Part shown: piece after piece, positions 46,701 to 49,512 of the stretch
How the letters are laid out: each line of letters begins with the position of its first letter
Position numbering within the stretch: the stretch's first letter is position 1
Source of the DNA: Zygaena filipendulae
Taxonomy: Eukaryota; Arthropoda; Insecta; Lepidoptera; Zygaenidae
DNA: 64,000 nucleotides
NCBI GenBank assembly: GCA_907165275.2
Contig: OU015655.1
Span: forward strand, 5,220,501-5,284,500
Direction: 5' to 3'
Notes under the pieces: generated by a model
Database searches by the model: none
The model's input: the letters and a program-made list of their open reading frames with translations, nothing else
Told to the model about the DNA's origin: nothing
Position numbers and translations under genes: made by a program

Positions 46701-49512
46701 TGATCGTCGGTCGTTCAATCAATCTTCCCAGTTCCGTTCCTGAATTTCTATGAAGTTACCTTTCATTTACTTAGGTATTATAATATTATGTTCCCTTCAA
46801 GGTCGGCCAAGTCTTCCGAGTACGTGACGGCTAGACAATGCAGCGCCGCACCGGTGTCGCAGCAACACAACGACGCTTGCTACGGCCAATCACAGAACGC
46901 GACAGCGTATGCCCACTATCAACACAGACCGCCGCAGGACACCCTGTATAGGAACAGCTGTTCTTTATACGCTAATGTCGGGTATGTTGAAACAGAAGAA
47001 TCCCTGCGCATATGAAATCGTATAGAAAATATACATACATAATACATATATTGCAACAATGCAATTGTTTTTTTTTTGCAAATACTTTGTGGTTATTATC
47101 CAAAAACTATAAACTTAAGTTATACTGTAAGAATTTCAATCAGTACACGTCAAAATCAAAATCAAATCAATAATCAAAATCAGTACACGTGCGGAACCGT
47201 CATTGCAAAGAGTTCCGACAAATGTCGACCCGAGCCGAGGCGCAGCCGAAGGTGAGCTTTTCCGCACTTGTAATGAAATATACTATTTTGTGACGTGTCA
47301 GCATAACGCGACGGTGGTCATAGTGAATGAGGGCCCTGATGGCGTTGCAGGTGTTCGGATAGCAGTCAAGAGTTGTACAGTTCACAAACGAGTTCGGAGC
47401 AGACGTCGCCGATCCGGGCGGCGCCGCGCTGCCGCCGGCCGGAGTCCCCCCCGCCCATCAGGAGCCACCACCAGCTCGTATACGTGCCGTACACCACCCA
47501 CTACCATTATCAGCAGCAGAACAACGATTACGCACAGCATTGGGCCGCCAGCGACTGTGAGTTATCAGGTACAGTCGGCGACAGAAATACTTAAACAGTG
47601 AACTAGGGTAGATAGACACTGTTGAGTCATATTGCAATAACTCATGTTCGACGACTGACAATTATTCAAATATTTTTGATGCTGAATGTACAGTCAATAT
47701 GTGCGTCCAAGAAGTTGGACTTGGACAGTCCGATTGGGGTGTATTTATGTGATACGCTGTAAAATTAAAACATCACGGGACGACTAAAAGTACTTAAGAA
47801 TAAACGAGGCAGTTTTAATAAAATTAAACGTAGGTAAAGGGGCGAGTACTGAATCGTCAATCAATGGTCATTGCAGATAACCGAGTGCACTCGTACTACC
47901 AGCAACAGAGCCGGAGCGAGGCGAGCACGCCGCAGCCCGCAGTGGTGCCGGCGCGGGCGCAATACTCCCACCCTTTGCAGTTGCAGGTACCGTTTATCAA
48001 GGTGTTGACGCGTGGAAGGCTAATTCTGCCCACGTAAAACCTGAAATAATAACCACCGTTGTATCGTATTACCTATTTTGGTAAAGTTTACCCCTTTCGG
48101 GGAAGGCGTGTATCGTATTACCGTCGACATTTTTGTTCTCTTGCGATAGATTAAAAAAGGGGAATAGGATTTAGAAAAAAAAAACAATAATTACAGTTGG
48201 CGGCCAGTTACAAAAAACGAATGAATGTATAAATGAATGAATAAATACAGAAATATGGCGCTAATAAGAAAAAAGATAGCTATTCCTCACAAACACAAGC
48301 ACTCCCGCCTCGATAAAGCTTCCCCACATTATAAAACTACCATATTATTCTGATTATGGCGAGCGGCCCTTGCAACGGGGGTATGTGGCCTGGGGAGACG
48401 TATCAATGCTGCAGCGCTGTGGTTTTAAGTTTTATATTTTGCGAGAGCCTTAGAAATTATATATACCTATATAAGTTTAACCAAGTCAGTGCCTGTGGAA
48501 AACTCCAATCAGTCCGTTTAAAATACCCTATCACAAGTCATAACCTTACTTATCTATTACAGACATTATGCCCTGCGCCGGCCAGGTACAGGGCTGTACC
48601 AGCTCCACAGCCCGGTGGCGGGAAACAGATGATCTGCTATTCGGAAAAGGTAAAATCATAATACGTATAGTATAAATGGTCAAACCTCCGACTATAGCTC
48701 TCTTAATGAGTAAATTATACGTACTTATCTAAGTGTTGGTATGGTAGTTTATTTTGAGATATAAATTATGAAATCTCGGAATGTAAATAATTATAAACCA
48801 ACAAAAAAATGTAGGTATATGATTTGAATTTAAAATAAGGAACGCCACATTTAACATAGTAATTTTAAAAATAGAAATGAGGCATAAAAAGTGGCATACT
48901 GCCTCCTCGTTACAAACTAATAAAGGGACGGTGAACCTTGTGACACGACAAGGTACAAAAATCAAAATTCTATTTATTCCGTCAGTTAGATTTTGCTTTT
49001 TCGAATTACTAAAAAACTAGTTAGATAAAACCCATTAAAGTTTATAAGTGGGGTCGCGACGCAATAAATAAGTTTAAAGTTTACCTAGTTGTGACTTCAC
49101 ACGGAATTTCAACTCAATGTACTATGTAGCTATCGCCGATATTTTTATAATAACGCAAAAAAAAAATAATACGTGTCCAATAATTTTTTTAATCTACAAG
49201 ACGACCTAAAATTAAAAAGTCATCATGTCCATTTAATGTTCGTAAATAACTTCTAAAAAGTAAAACTTCTGACTTGGCTCTATGGACTGGATTCCTTTGC
49301 CTTCCCCGAAAAGGGTAAATTTTATTTAAAAAAATAAATAATACACGTGTTGTATGCAGGTGGTACCACCTCTATACCAGCCAGCGCCGGGGTCTCCGTC
49401 CCGCGCCGCGCGAGGCGCTCCCGAGGGTGCACCGTCGACAGCCTCGGCGCCTACGGCTAACTCACCAATGGCACCGCCTCCGAACCCTGTATACTACGCT
49501 ATGAACGTCTGA
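7281..49512 (+). CDS. Unrecognised 940-residue protein, 16 coding exons, with PP1-docking-like motifs
   Basis: Joining 7281-7764, 17198-17341, 32803-32865, 33456-33589, 33928-34115, 35381-35509, 36083-36203, 38502-38771, 43355-43547, 43718-43846, 45826-46057, 46802-46981, 47351-47556, 47877-47986, 48563-48649 and 49360-49512 gives 2823 nt with every splice phase matching and one stop. I cannot name the family. Visible: KKHRVVFDE (RVVF 33-36) and RSVRF (294-298), both fitting the PP1 RVxF docking pattern; an acidic stretch with CxxCxxC at 67-73; GGILKGGRLWK (255-265); a basic helix-like segment VRRVAERNALRCSLLRSEAR in exon 7; SLAERIRLLTCDVDED; a Ser run in exon 8; RTERLRQRY and EILQQMQNEL; a Tyr/His/Gln-rich C-terminal third; C-terminus YYAMNV. 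No signal peptide or membrane segment is seen. Likely an intracellular, mostly disordered scaffold or regulator (inference). Small exons in the long introns could have been missed. Confidence 0.85.
8810..9035. mobile_element. 226-bp MITE with perfect 24-bp terminal inverted repeats
   Basis: The ends GGAGCTAGGATGCGCAACAT.. (8810-8833) and their exact complement (9012-9035) show no mismatch over 24 bp. The interior is AT-rich with TTTTATCGA-type motifs inverted around it. No coding capacity; flanks show no obvious duplication. Confidence 0.7.
9197..9361 (+). mobile_element. Degraded Helitron-like fragment
   Basis: Contains GTTTGTTCGTTTGTTGCGC, CAATCGATCATCATATGATTT and GCGGGAACTCCGAAATTAACGCGGGT, then breaks off before the CTAG end. 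Confidence 0.55.
9500..9810 (-). mobile_element. Degraded Helitron-like copy, minus strand
   Basis: GTGGTTTCACCCACG near 9516, GGATAAAAGTACCCT, and CAAACAAACAAAC with AAAATCTTTTCTCTTTTTAAGTATAAGTA at the far end resemble the family in reverse orientation. Both ends are eroded. Confidence 0.45.
9843..10612. mobile_element. hAT-like MITE, TAGAGATGCGCCGAAT termini
   Basis: 16-bp perfect TIRs (TAGAGATGCGCCGAAT at 9843-9858, inverted at 10597-10612), with ATTTAA repeated directly on both flanks (9837-9842, 10613-10618). Both ends carry runs of TTCGGCCGAATATTCGG. A 27-bp block (AAAAGCAACGTTAATTCTA..) is duplicated inside near 10157 and 10212. No transposase frame. Confidence 0.65.
10620..10740 (-). 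mobile_element. Possible LINE 3'-tail fragment
   Basis: GAATGAATGAATGAATGAA followed by AAACACTTTATCGA resembles the reverse complement of a LINE 3' end with a short tandem tail (TTTCATTCATTC..). No reverse-transcriptase frame nearby. Confidence 0.35.
11068..11166 (-). mobile_element. SINE body fragment
   Basis: Shares ATCTACTTGATCCCACA, CTTGTGTCGTGGAAACCAAG with the tRNA-derived SINE at 774-1033, same orientation. The A/B-box head is missing, because it ends abruptly against a palindromic MITE half. Confidence 0.6.
11167..11332. mobile_element. Palindromic MITE, right part only
   Basis: AGTAAATTAATGTTAATTGGC, its inverted partner, then GATTGCGGCAGTTTTGTTT..GACTCTGAGTGCGGCGG. Same family as 28809-29045; the left outer arm is lost where it abuts the SINE fragment. 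Confidence 0.65.
11350..11630. repeat. Diverged tandem repeat, period roughly 95-118 bp
   Basis: Units start GTGCTGTCAACC (11350), GTGCTGCTAACC (11468) and GTGCTGTTGAAT (11563), each with a GAGGAGTTCCCT/AAGTGCCCTAGTCAGGA-like block and CTTAGAATNNGTTA. A two-unit relative occurs at 31966-32160. Confidence 0.5.
12311..12500. mobile_element. Palindromic MITE, diverged full-length copy
   Basis: Starts CGGCCGCACTCAAGAGTCG and ends CTCTGAGTGCGGCAG. The centre has TTGATGTTAATTGGAAATTA inverted with GGCCAATTAACATTGA. Same family as 28809-29045. Confidence 0.6.
12570..13020 (-). mobile_element. Two adjacent degraded Helitron-like copies, minus strand
   Basis: 12570-12665 starts CTAGCTGTGCTCCGCGATTTC and ends in ACTTTTTCCCGACATCCGA, the subfamily found at 15210. 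From 12720 TAGCTGTGCCGCGGGGCACCC begins a second, longer copy with two GTGAGTTTC..AATTCC blocks. Confidence 0.55.
14462..14605 (+). mobile_element. 3'-truncated Helitron-like fragment
   Basis: AATGCGAATGTTTGTATGTTAG, CAACCGATTATCATGAAATTT and ACATTCCCACCGGAA match the plus-strand family, but the CTAG end is absent. Confidence 0.45.
14693..14740. repeat. 48-bp near-perfect inverted repeat with a 2-base loop
   Basis: Arms 14693-14715 and 14718-14740 pair over 23 bp with one mismatch, separated only by AG. The arm motif CATACACTTCATCTAT is repeated just downstream (14741-14756). Confidence 0.8.
15210..15511 (+). mobile_element. Helitron-like element, subfamily with GATTCTGTACATTGAATATT
   Basis: Begins with a run of ATAATAAAAGAGTAGAATCC and ends ACCGCGGGGCACAGCTAG before T. 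The 3' GCGGGTGAAACCGC forms a 4-bp stem hairpin just before the CTAG terminus, as in Helitrons. Close copies at 21237, 22332, 58018 and 58310. Confidence 0.75.
16345..16492 (+). mobile_element. 3'-truncated Helitron-like fragment
   Basis: ATTATTAATGCGAATGTGTG, GTTAGTTACGCTCTCT, CACGAAATTTTGTACACACG, ending at CCATAATTCCGG. Confidence 0.5.
16781..17046. mobile_element. Foldback MITE with paired TGACGTCA sites
   Basis: TTAGTCCGTCTT (16781-16792) is inverted at 17035-17046 as AAGACGGACTAA. Inner arms ACACGTATTTTTT and AAAATACGTGT are also inverted. The centre has two TGACGTCA palindromes about 45 bp apart (near 16881 and 16927). Related copies: 53839-54075, 48995-49208 and a fragment at 25488-25622. 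Confidence 0.65.
17198..17341 (+). CDS. Exon 2 of the 940-residue protein gene
   Basis: Acceptor TTCACTTTGCAG, donor GATG|GTAAGC. 144 nt, phase 1 to phase 1. Encodes EMEYSYDEEEVSDVDRELR.. to SSQQTTPTD, an acidic then basic hydrophilic segment (about residues 162-209). Confidence 0.85.
17651..17928 (+). mobile_element. Composite Helitron-like element
   Basis: Begins TCTAATATATATAAATCACG and reaches a first terminus (GGGGAACAGCTAA, 17825). It continues with CACCATAAACTACTGTAAGA and a second 3' module ending GGGGACAGCTA. The same two-module structure occurs at 41212-41499 and, inverted, at 46093-46372. Confidence 0.65.
18604..18800 (-). mobile_element. Helitron-like element, minus strand
   Basis: CTAGCTGTCCCCCGCGACTT marks the 3' end. 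CAAAATTTCATGATGATCGAT and ACAAAGAAACAAACTCACG lead to the 5' end. Confidence 0.65.
18872..18998 (+). mobile_element. Degraded Helitron-like fragment
   Basis: AACTACTTAACCGATCGTTAT, AATTAACGCGGGTCATCCCG and GGGAACAGATAG resemble the 3' half of the family with mutations at the terminus. Confidence 0.45.
19709..19921 (+). mobile_element. Helitron-like element
   Basis: ATATATAAAAATCTCTTGTCAC at the 5' side, CTCCTGCGGGAAATACGAAAC and GGTGAAACCATGAGGCAAAGCTAG at the 3' end before T. An AAT microsatellite precedes it (19640-19665). Confidence 0.6.
20650..20760 (+). mobile_element. Possible LINE 3' end
   Basis: TTGTGTACGTGCCTTGTATAG..AATAAAAATTGCATTTTATTCCATTCCATTC looks like a non-LTR retroelement 3' tail with a pentameric repeat. 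No coding remnant. Confidence 0.3.
21237..21547 (+). mobile_element. Helitron-like element, tail-to-tail with the next copy
   Basis: Starts TCTATACTATAATAAAAGAG and ends GGGGCACATGCAGCTAG, with a CTGT microsatellite inside (21357-21375). Its CTAG end is also the 3' end of the inverted neighbour. Confidence 0.75.
21544..21724 (-). mobile_element. Helitron-like element, minus strand, sharing CTAG with its neighbour
   Basis: The 5' end on the minus strand reads TCTATACTAATATTATAAAG (complement of about 21705-21724). The 3' end falls in the palindromic CTAG at 21544-21547, already the terminus of the plus-strand copy. Confidence 0.65.
22332..22648 (+). mobile_element. Helitron-like element, GATTCTGTACATTGAATATT subfamily
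   Basis: TCTATACTATAATAAAAGAG at the start, a CTGT microsatellite (about 22456-22481), and GCGGGTGAAACCGCGGGGCAC plus AGCTAG before T. Both termini look intact. Confidence 0.75.
24103..24404 (-). mobile_element. Helitron-like element, minus strand
   Basis: CTAGTTGTGCCCCGCAGTTTC is the 3' end. Two GTGATTTTGG/GTGAGTTTCGG modules and CAGCCGTTCACGCGTGATGC follow. Same subfamily as 12720-13020 and 52504-52990. Confidence 0.6.
24414..24650 (-). mobile_element. Helitron-like element, minus strand, second subfamily
   Basis: CTAGCTGCCCCGCGCGGTGTC, then TTGAATTTTCAAAAATCCTTTC and CACACCCTCCAAGTTTCAGG, shared in part with 44331-44545. The 74-residue open frame over it is incidental. Confidence 0.55.
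24660..24740 (-). mobile_element. Possible tRNA-derived SINE fragment
   Basis: The minus strand contains GAGTTCGATCCCCGCATC, a tRNA B-box-like element. A clear A box is not visible, so this may be a truncated SINE head. Confidence 0.35.
25488..25622. mobile_element. Fragment of the foldback MITE family at 16781-17046
   Basis: GCGCTTTAATGCGCTATATC, then ACATGTTTCC and the ATTTTGATTTTCAAAAGTCG outer sequence shared with 17047-17075. The left arm is lost. Confidence 0.5.
27778..27839. repeat. Short hairpin with 24-bp arms
   Basis: CGTATTTTTGAATAGCTCGA.. (27778-27801) pairs with 27816-27839 with one mismatch across a 14-base loop. Could be a minimal MITE or a small-RNA hairpin. Confidence 0.7.
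27971..28740. repeat. Tandem repeat of about 273 bp, 2.5 units
   Basis: After ACCGACTTCCAAAAAGGAGG and a T-run, units at about 28060-28330 and 28331-28605, and a partial one to 28740, share GGGATCTGATGATGG..GATCTTGGAG, TATAGGCACACCTATAGCGAT and GAAGTGGAACTGATGATG. Both strands stay open through parts of two units, but the composition is repeat-like. Flanked by ACCGACTTCCAAAAA, a very common moth repeat start. Confidence 0.6.
28809..29045. mobile_element. 237-bp palindromic MITE, PIF/Harbinger-like
   Basis: CCGCCGCACTCAGAGTCGAC at the left is the complement of the right end. The inner TAAATTAATGTTAATTGGCA is again inverted, so most of the element folds on itself. It is flanked by TAA on both sides (28806-28808, 29046-29048), the 3-bp duplication typical of PIF/Harbinger. 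Relatives: 62199-62436, 12311-12500, 56190-56345, 11167-11332. Confidence 0.75.
29073..29498. repeat. Long inverted repeat, about 170-bp arms, 85-bp loop
   Basis: Arm 29073-29242 and arm 29328-29498 are nearly perfect complements from AAATTTTTAACAAAAAAATT to GGTGACAAGCC, with only a few differences near the inner end. The loop (29243-29327) is GC-richer. Both arms contain AAAACCGACTTCCAAAAACA, linking it to the repeat at 27971. Inside intron 2 it would be transcribed as one long hairpin. Confidence 0.8.
29995..30135 (+). mobile_element. LINE 3'-end fragment
   Basis: GTTGTCTGGAAGAGATCGCT, AAGACCGCCTTTTGTAGGCTT and CACAATAAAGTGTATTCTATTC match a common lepidopteran non-LTR 3' tail. The reverse complement of a related tail is at 59985-60100. 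Confidence 0.6.
30347..31571. mobile_element. 1.2-kb TIR element, interrupted by a second MITE
   Basis: AGGCTAAGGCCACACTA (30347-30363) is perfectly inverted at 31555-31571. A hAT-like MITE sits inside (30534-31040). Sequence on both sides of that MITE is itself inverted (CAGCATTGGGTTTTCAATGA versus its complement), so the host is palindromic too. The MITE-free interior shares GGGCAAGGAATGTTGTTG with repeats at 37222 and 39458. Confidence 0.6.
30534..31040. mobile_element. hAT-like MITE nested in the 30347-31571 element
   Basis: Ends TAGTGATGGGCCGAGTACT and AGTACTCGGCGCATCTCTA are imperfect inverted repeats. Flanked by ATAATTAT on both sides (30526-30533, 31041-31048), an 8-bp duplication as for hAT; this 8-mer is also a palindrome. 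Runs of CCGAGTACTCGG mirror the TTCGGCCGAATA runs of 9843-10612. Confidence 0.65.
31966..32160. repeat. Two diverged units of the tandem repeat seen at 11350
   Basis: CGTTGAGGAGATACTACG..AGGAACCAGCCTAGAGTGCGG, then a second unit AATTGAGAACTAGGGAAATC..CCCAACACTGAATGCAGC. Confidence 0.4.
32803..32865 (+). CDS. Exon 3 of the 940-residue protein gene
   Basis: 63 nt, phase 1 to 1, between TTTGTGTTTCAG and ACTA|GTGAGT. Encodes ECPPDMCIEEIQTELPVLPL plus T. Short, but supported by splice sites and frame. Confidence 0.8.
32866..33455 (+). other. Intron 3
   Basis: 590-bp intron, GTGAGT to GTCTATGTAG. No repeat or additional exon seen. Confidence 0.8.
33456..33589 (+). CDS. Exon 4 of the 940-residue protein gene
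   Basis: 134 nt, enters in phase 1 and leaves in phase 0 at CAA|GTAAAT. Encodes SEESDTTEIDGRQTPESSPL then RQRRGGILKGGRLWKSLD and EKDRQQ. The basic GGILKGGRLWK motif (255-265) is a good marker for homologue searches. Confidence 0.85.
33928..34115 (+). CDS. Exon 5 of the 940-residue protein gene
   Basis: 188 nt, phase 0 to 2, TTGTATAG acceptor (weak pyrimidine tract) and CATAG|GTAAAA donor. Contains DEDGSVTTRSVRFVERPRAA with the RSVRF motif (294-298), and ESMQTLDPESSSQKDFYATS. Confidence 0.85.
34116..35380 (+). other. Intron 5
   Basis: Contains a SINE fragment (34345-34445). Otherwise anonymous AT-rich sequence with a long T-run acceptor. Confidence 0.75.
34345..34445 (+). mobile_element. SINE body fragment, plus strand
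   Basis: TTGCTTGGTTTCCACGACAC, GTGTGGGATCAAGTTGATCT and GCTGTGAAGTGTTA match the body of the SINE at 774-1033 in the opposite orientation. Confidence 0.6.
35381..35509 (+). CDS. Exon 6 of the 940-residue protein gene
   Basis: 129 nt, phase 2 to 2, TTTTTTTTACAG acceptor and TTGAG|GTGAGG donor. Encodes a Pro-rich linker (SAVQQLFNCGRPPPPSIEPQ, LVTSETLR). Confidence 0.85.
35510..36082 (+). other. Intron 6
   Basis: 573 bp. About 35760-35850 resembles a moth repeat (TTGGTTTGTTTGAACGCGC). Nothing else seen. Confidence 0.6.
36083..36203 (+). CDS. Exon 7 of the 940-residue protein gene
   Basis: 121 nt, phase 2 to 0, TTTAATTAG acceptor and CCCAAG|GTAACA donor. Encodes AWDAGVRPKTEEAAVRRVAE then RNALRCSLLRSEARKKQQPK, a basic, probably helical segment. 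Confidence 0.85.
37222..37370. repeat. Dispersed repeat, also at 31230-31390 and 39458-39600
   Basis: CAACAACATTCCTTGCCCATA, ACGCTCCAAGTGCCAAAATAT and GCCATAAAACACGTAG are shared among three places, in opposite orientation at 31230-31390. Probably a fragmented transposon. Confidence 0.5.
38103..38430. mobile_element. Two Helitron-like copies, head-to-head
   Basis: 38103-38277 lies on the minus strand (CTAGCTGTTCCATCGCGGTTT first). From 38279 a plus-strand copy starts TCTAATATTATAAATGC and decays near 38430, only about 70 bp before exon 8. Confidence 0.55.
38502..38771 (+). CDS. Exon 8 of the 940-residue protein gene
   Basis: 270 nt (90 codons), phase 0 to 0, ATGTTGCAG acceptor and CAGAAG|GTATTG donor. 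A second AG three bases later (CAG|CAG) permits loss of one Gln. Contains SLAERIRLLTCDVDED, a Ser run (SASSSSSSSTIS) and Pro/Gln-rich sequence. Confidence 0.85.
38808..39202 (-). mobile_element. Two minus-strand Helitron-like copies
   Basis: 38808-38955 (CTAGCTGTACCCCGCGG, TTTCCCCGACATTCGACTTG; truncated, 15210 subfamily) and 39005-39202 (CTATCTGTGCCTCGCGG, CGGGATAAAAAGTACCC, ending TTATAATATTAG). Confidence 0.6.
39458..39600. repeat. Dispersed repeat, relative of 37222-37370
   Basis: GCATTCCTTGTCCATAACGC, CGCTCCAAATGCTAAAATAT and CCATAAAACATGTTGTAAAT. Confidence 0.45.
39835..39961 (+). mobile_element. 5'-truncated Helitron-like copy
   Basis: GACATAGGGCACTTTTTTCC, GAACTTTGAAATTAACGCGG and GGCGAAACCGCGGGGAATAG. 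Confidence 0.5.
40306..40535 (-). mobile_element. Helitron-like element with a CCAT tandem run
   Basis: CTAGTTGTGCCCCACGGTTTC is the 3' end; TTTATAATATTAGTAGGAT marks the 5' end. The CATCCATCCATT run (40463-40500) is internal. Confidence 0.7.
41212..41499 (+). mobile_element. Composite Helitron-like element
   Basis: Starts TCTAATATATATAAATCACG. The first module ends GCGGGAAACAGTTAA; the second runs through CAGTAAACTACTGTCAGG to GCGGGAGACAGCTAG before T. Matches 17651-17928. Confidence 0.7.
42214..42420 (+). mobile_element. Helitron-like element
   Basis: TCTATATAATAAAAATATAC at the start, CTAAGCGCATAACTTCCAAAC inside, GAAACCGCGGGGCACAGCTAG at the end before T. Confidence 0.7.
43058..43146. 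repeat. 89-bp hairpin, 29-bp arms, in intron 8
   Basis: TGTGCTTCGGCCACTATCGA.. (43058-43086) pairs with 43118-43146 with four differences, one of them a wobble in plus-strand RNA. The loop is 31 bases. The size and spaced mismatches resemble a pre-miRNA, but a tiny MITE would look the same. Confidence 0.65.
43355..43547 (+). CDS. Exon 9 of the 940-residue protein gene
   Basis: 193 nt, phase 0 to 1, strong TCTCCTCTCTCAG acceptor and CCAG|GTAGCA donor. Contains RRQFLSTLAPLTACVGSTAH, FYYVPPGER and a Ser-rich run. Confidence 0.85.
43718..43846 (+). CDS. Exon 10 of the 940-residue protein gene
   Basis: 129 nt, phase 1 to 1, AATATTACAG acceptor and TATG|GTAAAT donor. Encodes DDGLAAFARAAASRTERLRQ RY (helical, possibly coiled), then acidic SSDDEHDDY. 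Confidence 0.85.
44078..44316. mobile_element. Putative MITE, GCTCTACACT termini
   Basis: GCTCTACACT near 44079 and AGTGTAGAGGGC near 44305 are inverted. The interior is unusually GC-rich with CGCGCCGCGAAAGC and GCTTTCGCGGC inverted motifs. Confidence 0.4.
44331..44545 (-). mobile_element. Degraded Helitron-like copy, minus strand
   Basis: GCGGTTTCAACAGCGATAATTT, TTGAATTTTCAAAAATCC and CAGTCAGTAAGTTTCTG match the subfamily at 24414-24650. Confidence 0.5.
45826..46057 (+). CDS. Exon 11 of the 940-residue protein gene
   Basis: 232 nt, phase 1 to 2, GACTTTTTAG acceptor and AACTG|GTAAGT donor. Contains FHRRPAVRSIVVKQQLGASD, EILQQMQNELQPSPGSTPS and a Ser/Asn-rich end. Confidence 0.85.
46058..46801 (+). 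other. Intron 11
   Basis: Contains the inverted composite Helitron-like copy right after the donor. The rest is unremarkable. Confidence 0.7.
46093..46372 (-). mobile_element. Composite Helitron-like element, minus strand
   Basis: CTATCTGTCCCCCGCGATTTC first, a second terminus-like AAGCAGTTCCCCGCATTAATT inside, and GACACGTGATTTATA at the 5' side. Reverse of 17651-17928 and 41212-41499. Confidence 0.65.
46802..46981 (+). CDS. Exon 12 of the 940-residue protein gene
   Basis: 180 nt, phase 2 to 2, TTCCCTTCAAG acceptor (AAG rather than CAG) and GTCGG|GTATGT donor. Encodes SAKSSEYVTARQCSAAPVSQ then a Gln/His/Tyr-rich stretch. Confidence 0.8.
46982..47350 (+). other. Intron 12 with a dispersed repeat fragment
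   Basis: 369 bp. 47190-47285 (GTCATTGCAAAGAGTTCCGAC, TTTTCCGCACTTGTAATG) is shared, partly inverted, with 60820-60890. Confidence 0.65.
47351..47556 (+). CDS. Exon 13 of the 940-residue protein gene
   Basis: 206 nt, phase 2 to 1, GGCGTTGCAG acceptor, donor GACT|GTGAGT. A second donor 12 bases downstream (TCAG|GTACAG, exon end 47568) keeps the frame. Encodes a Pro/Arg-rich part, then YVPYTTHYHYQQQNNDYAQH. Confidence 0.85.
47557..47876 (+). other. Intron 13
   Basis: 320 bp between GTGAGT and ATTGCAG. Nothing else seen. Confidence 0.8.
47877..47986 (+). CDS. Exon 14 of the 940-residue protein gene
   Basis: 110 nt, phase 1 to 0, GGTCATTGCAG acceptor and TTGCAG|GTACCG donor. Encodes NRVHSYYQQQSRSEASTPQP, AVVPARAQYSHPLQLQ. 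Confidence 0.85.
47987..48562 (+). other. Intron 14
   Basis: 576 bp. No repeat or further exon recognised; the open frame from 48356 is mostly intronic. Confidence 0.7.
48563..48649 (+). CDS. Exon 15 of the 940-residue protein gene
   Basis: 87 nt, phase 0 to 0, TCTATTACAG acceptor and GAAAAG|GTAAAA donor. Encodes TLCPAPARYRAVPAPQPGGG then KQMICYSEK. Confidence 0.8.
48650..49359 (+). other. Intron 15
   Basis: 710 bp. Contains a diverged copy of the foldback MITE (48995-49208). The rest is AT-rich. Confidence 0.7.
48995..49208. mobile_element. Diverged foldback MITE copy
   Basis: AACCCATTAAAGTTTATAAG, then AATACGTGTCCAATAATTTT and CTACAAGACG match 53839-54075. The CRE-like TGACGTCA centres are mutated here. 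Confidence 0.5.
49360..49512 (+). CDS. Exon 16 (last coding exon) of the 940-residue protein gene
   Basis: 153 nt, phase 0 to the TGA stop at 49510-49512, GTTGTATGCAG acceptor. Encodes VVPPLYQPAPGSPSRAARGA, a Pro/Ala-rich part and the C-terminus PNPVYYAMNV. Confidence 0.85.
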   Translation: MVPPLYQPAPGSPSRAARGAPEGAPSTASAPTANSPMAPPPNPVYYAMNV

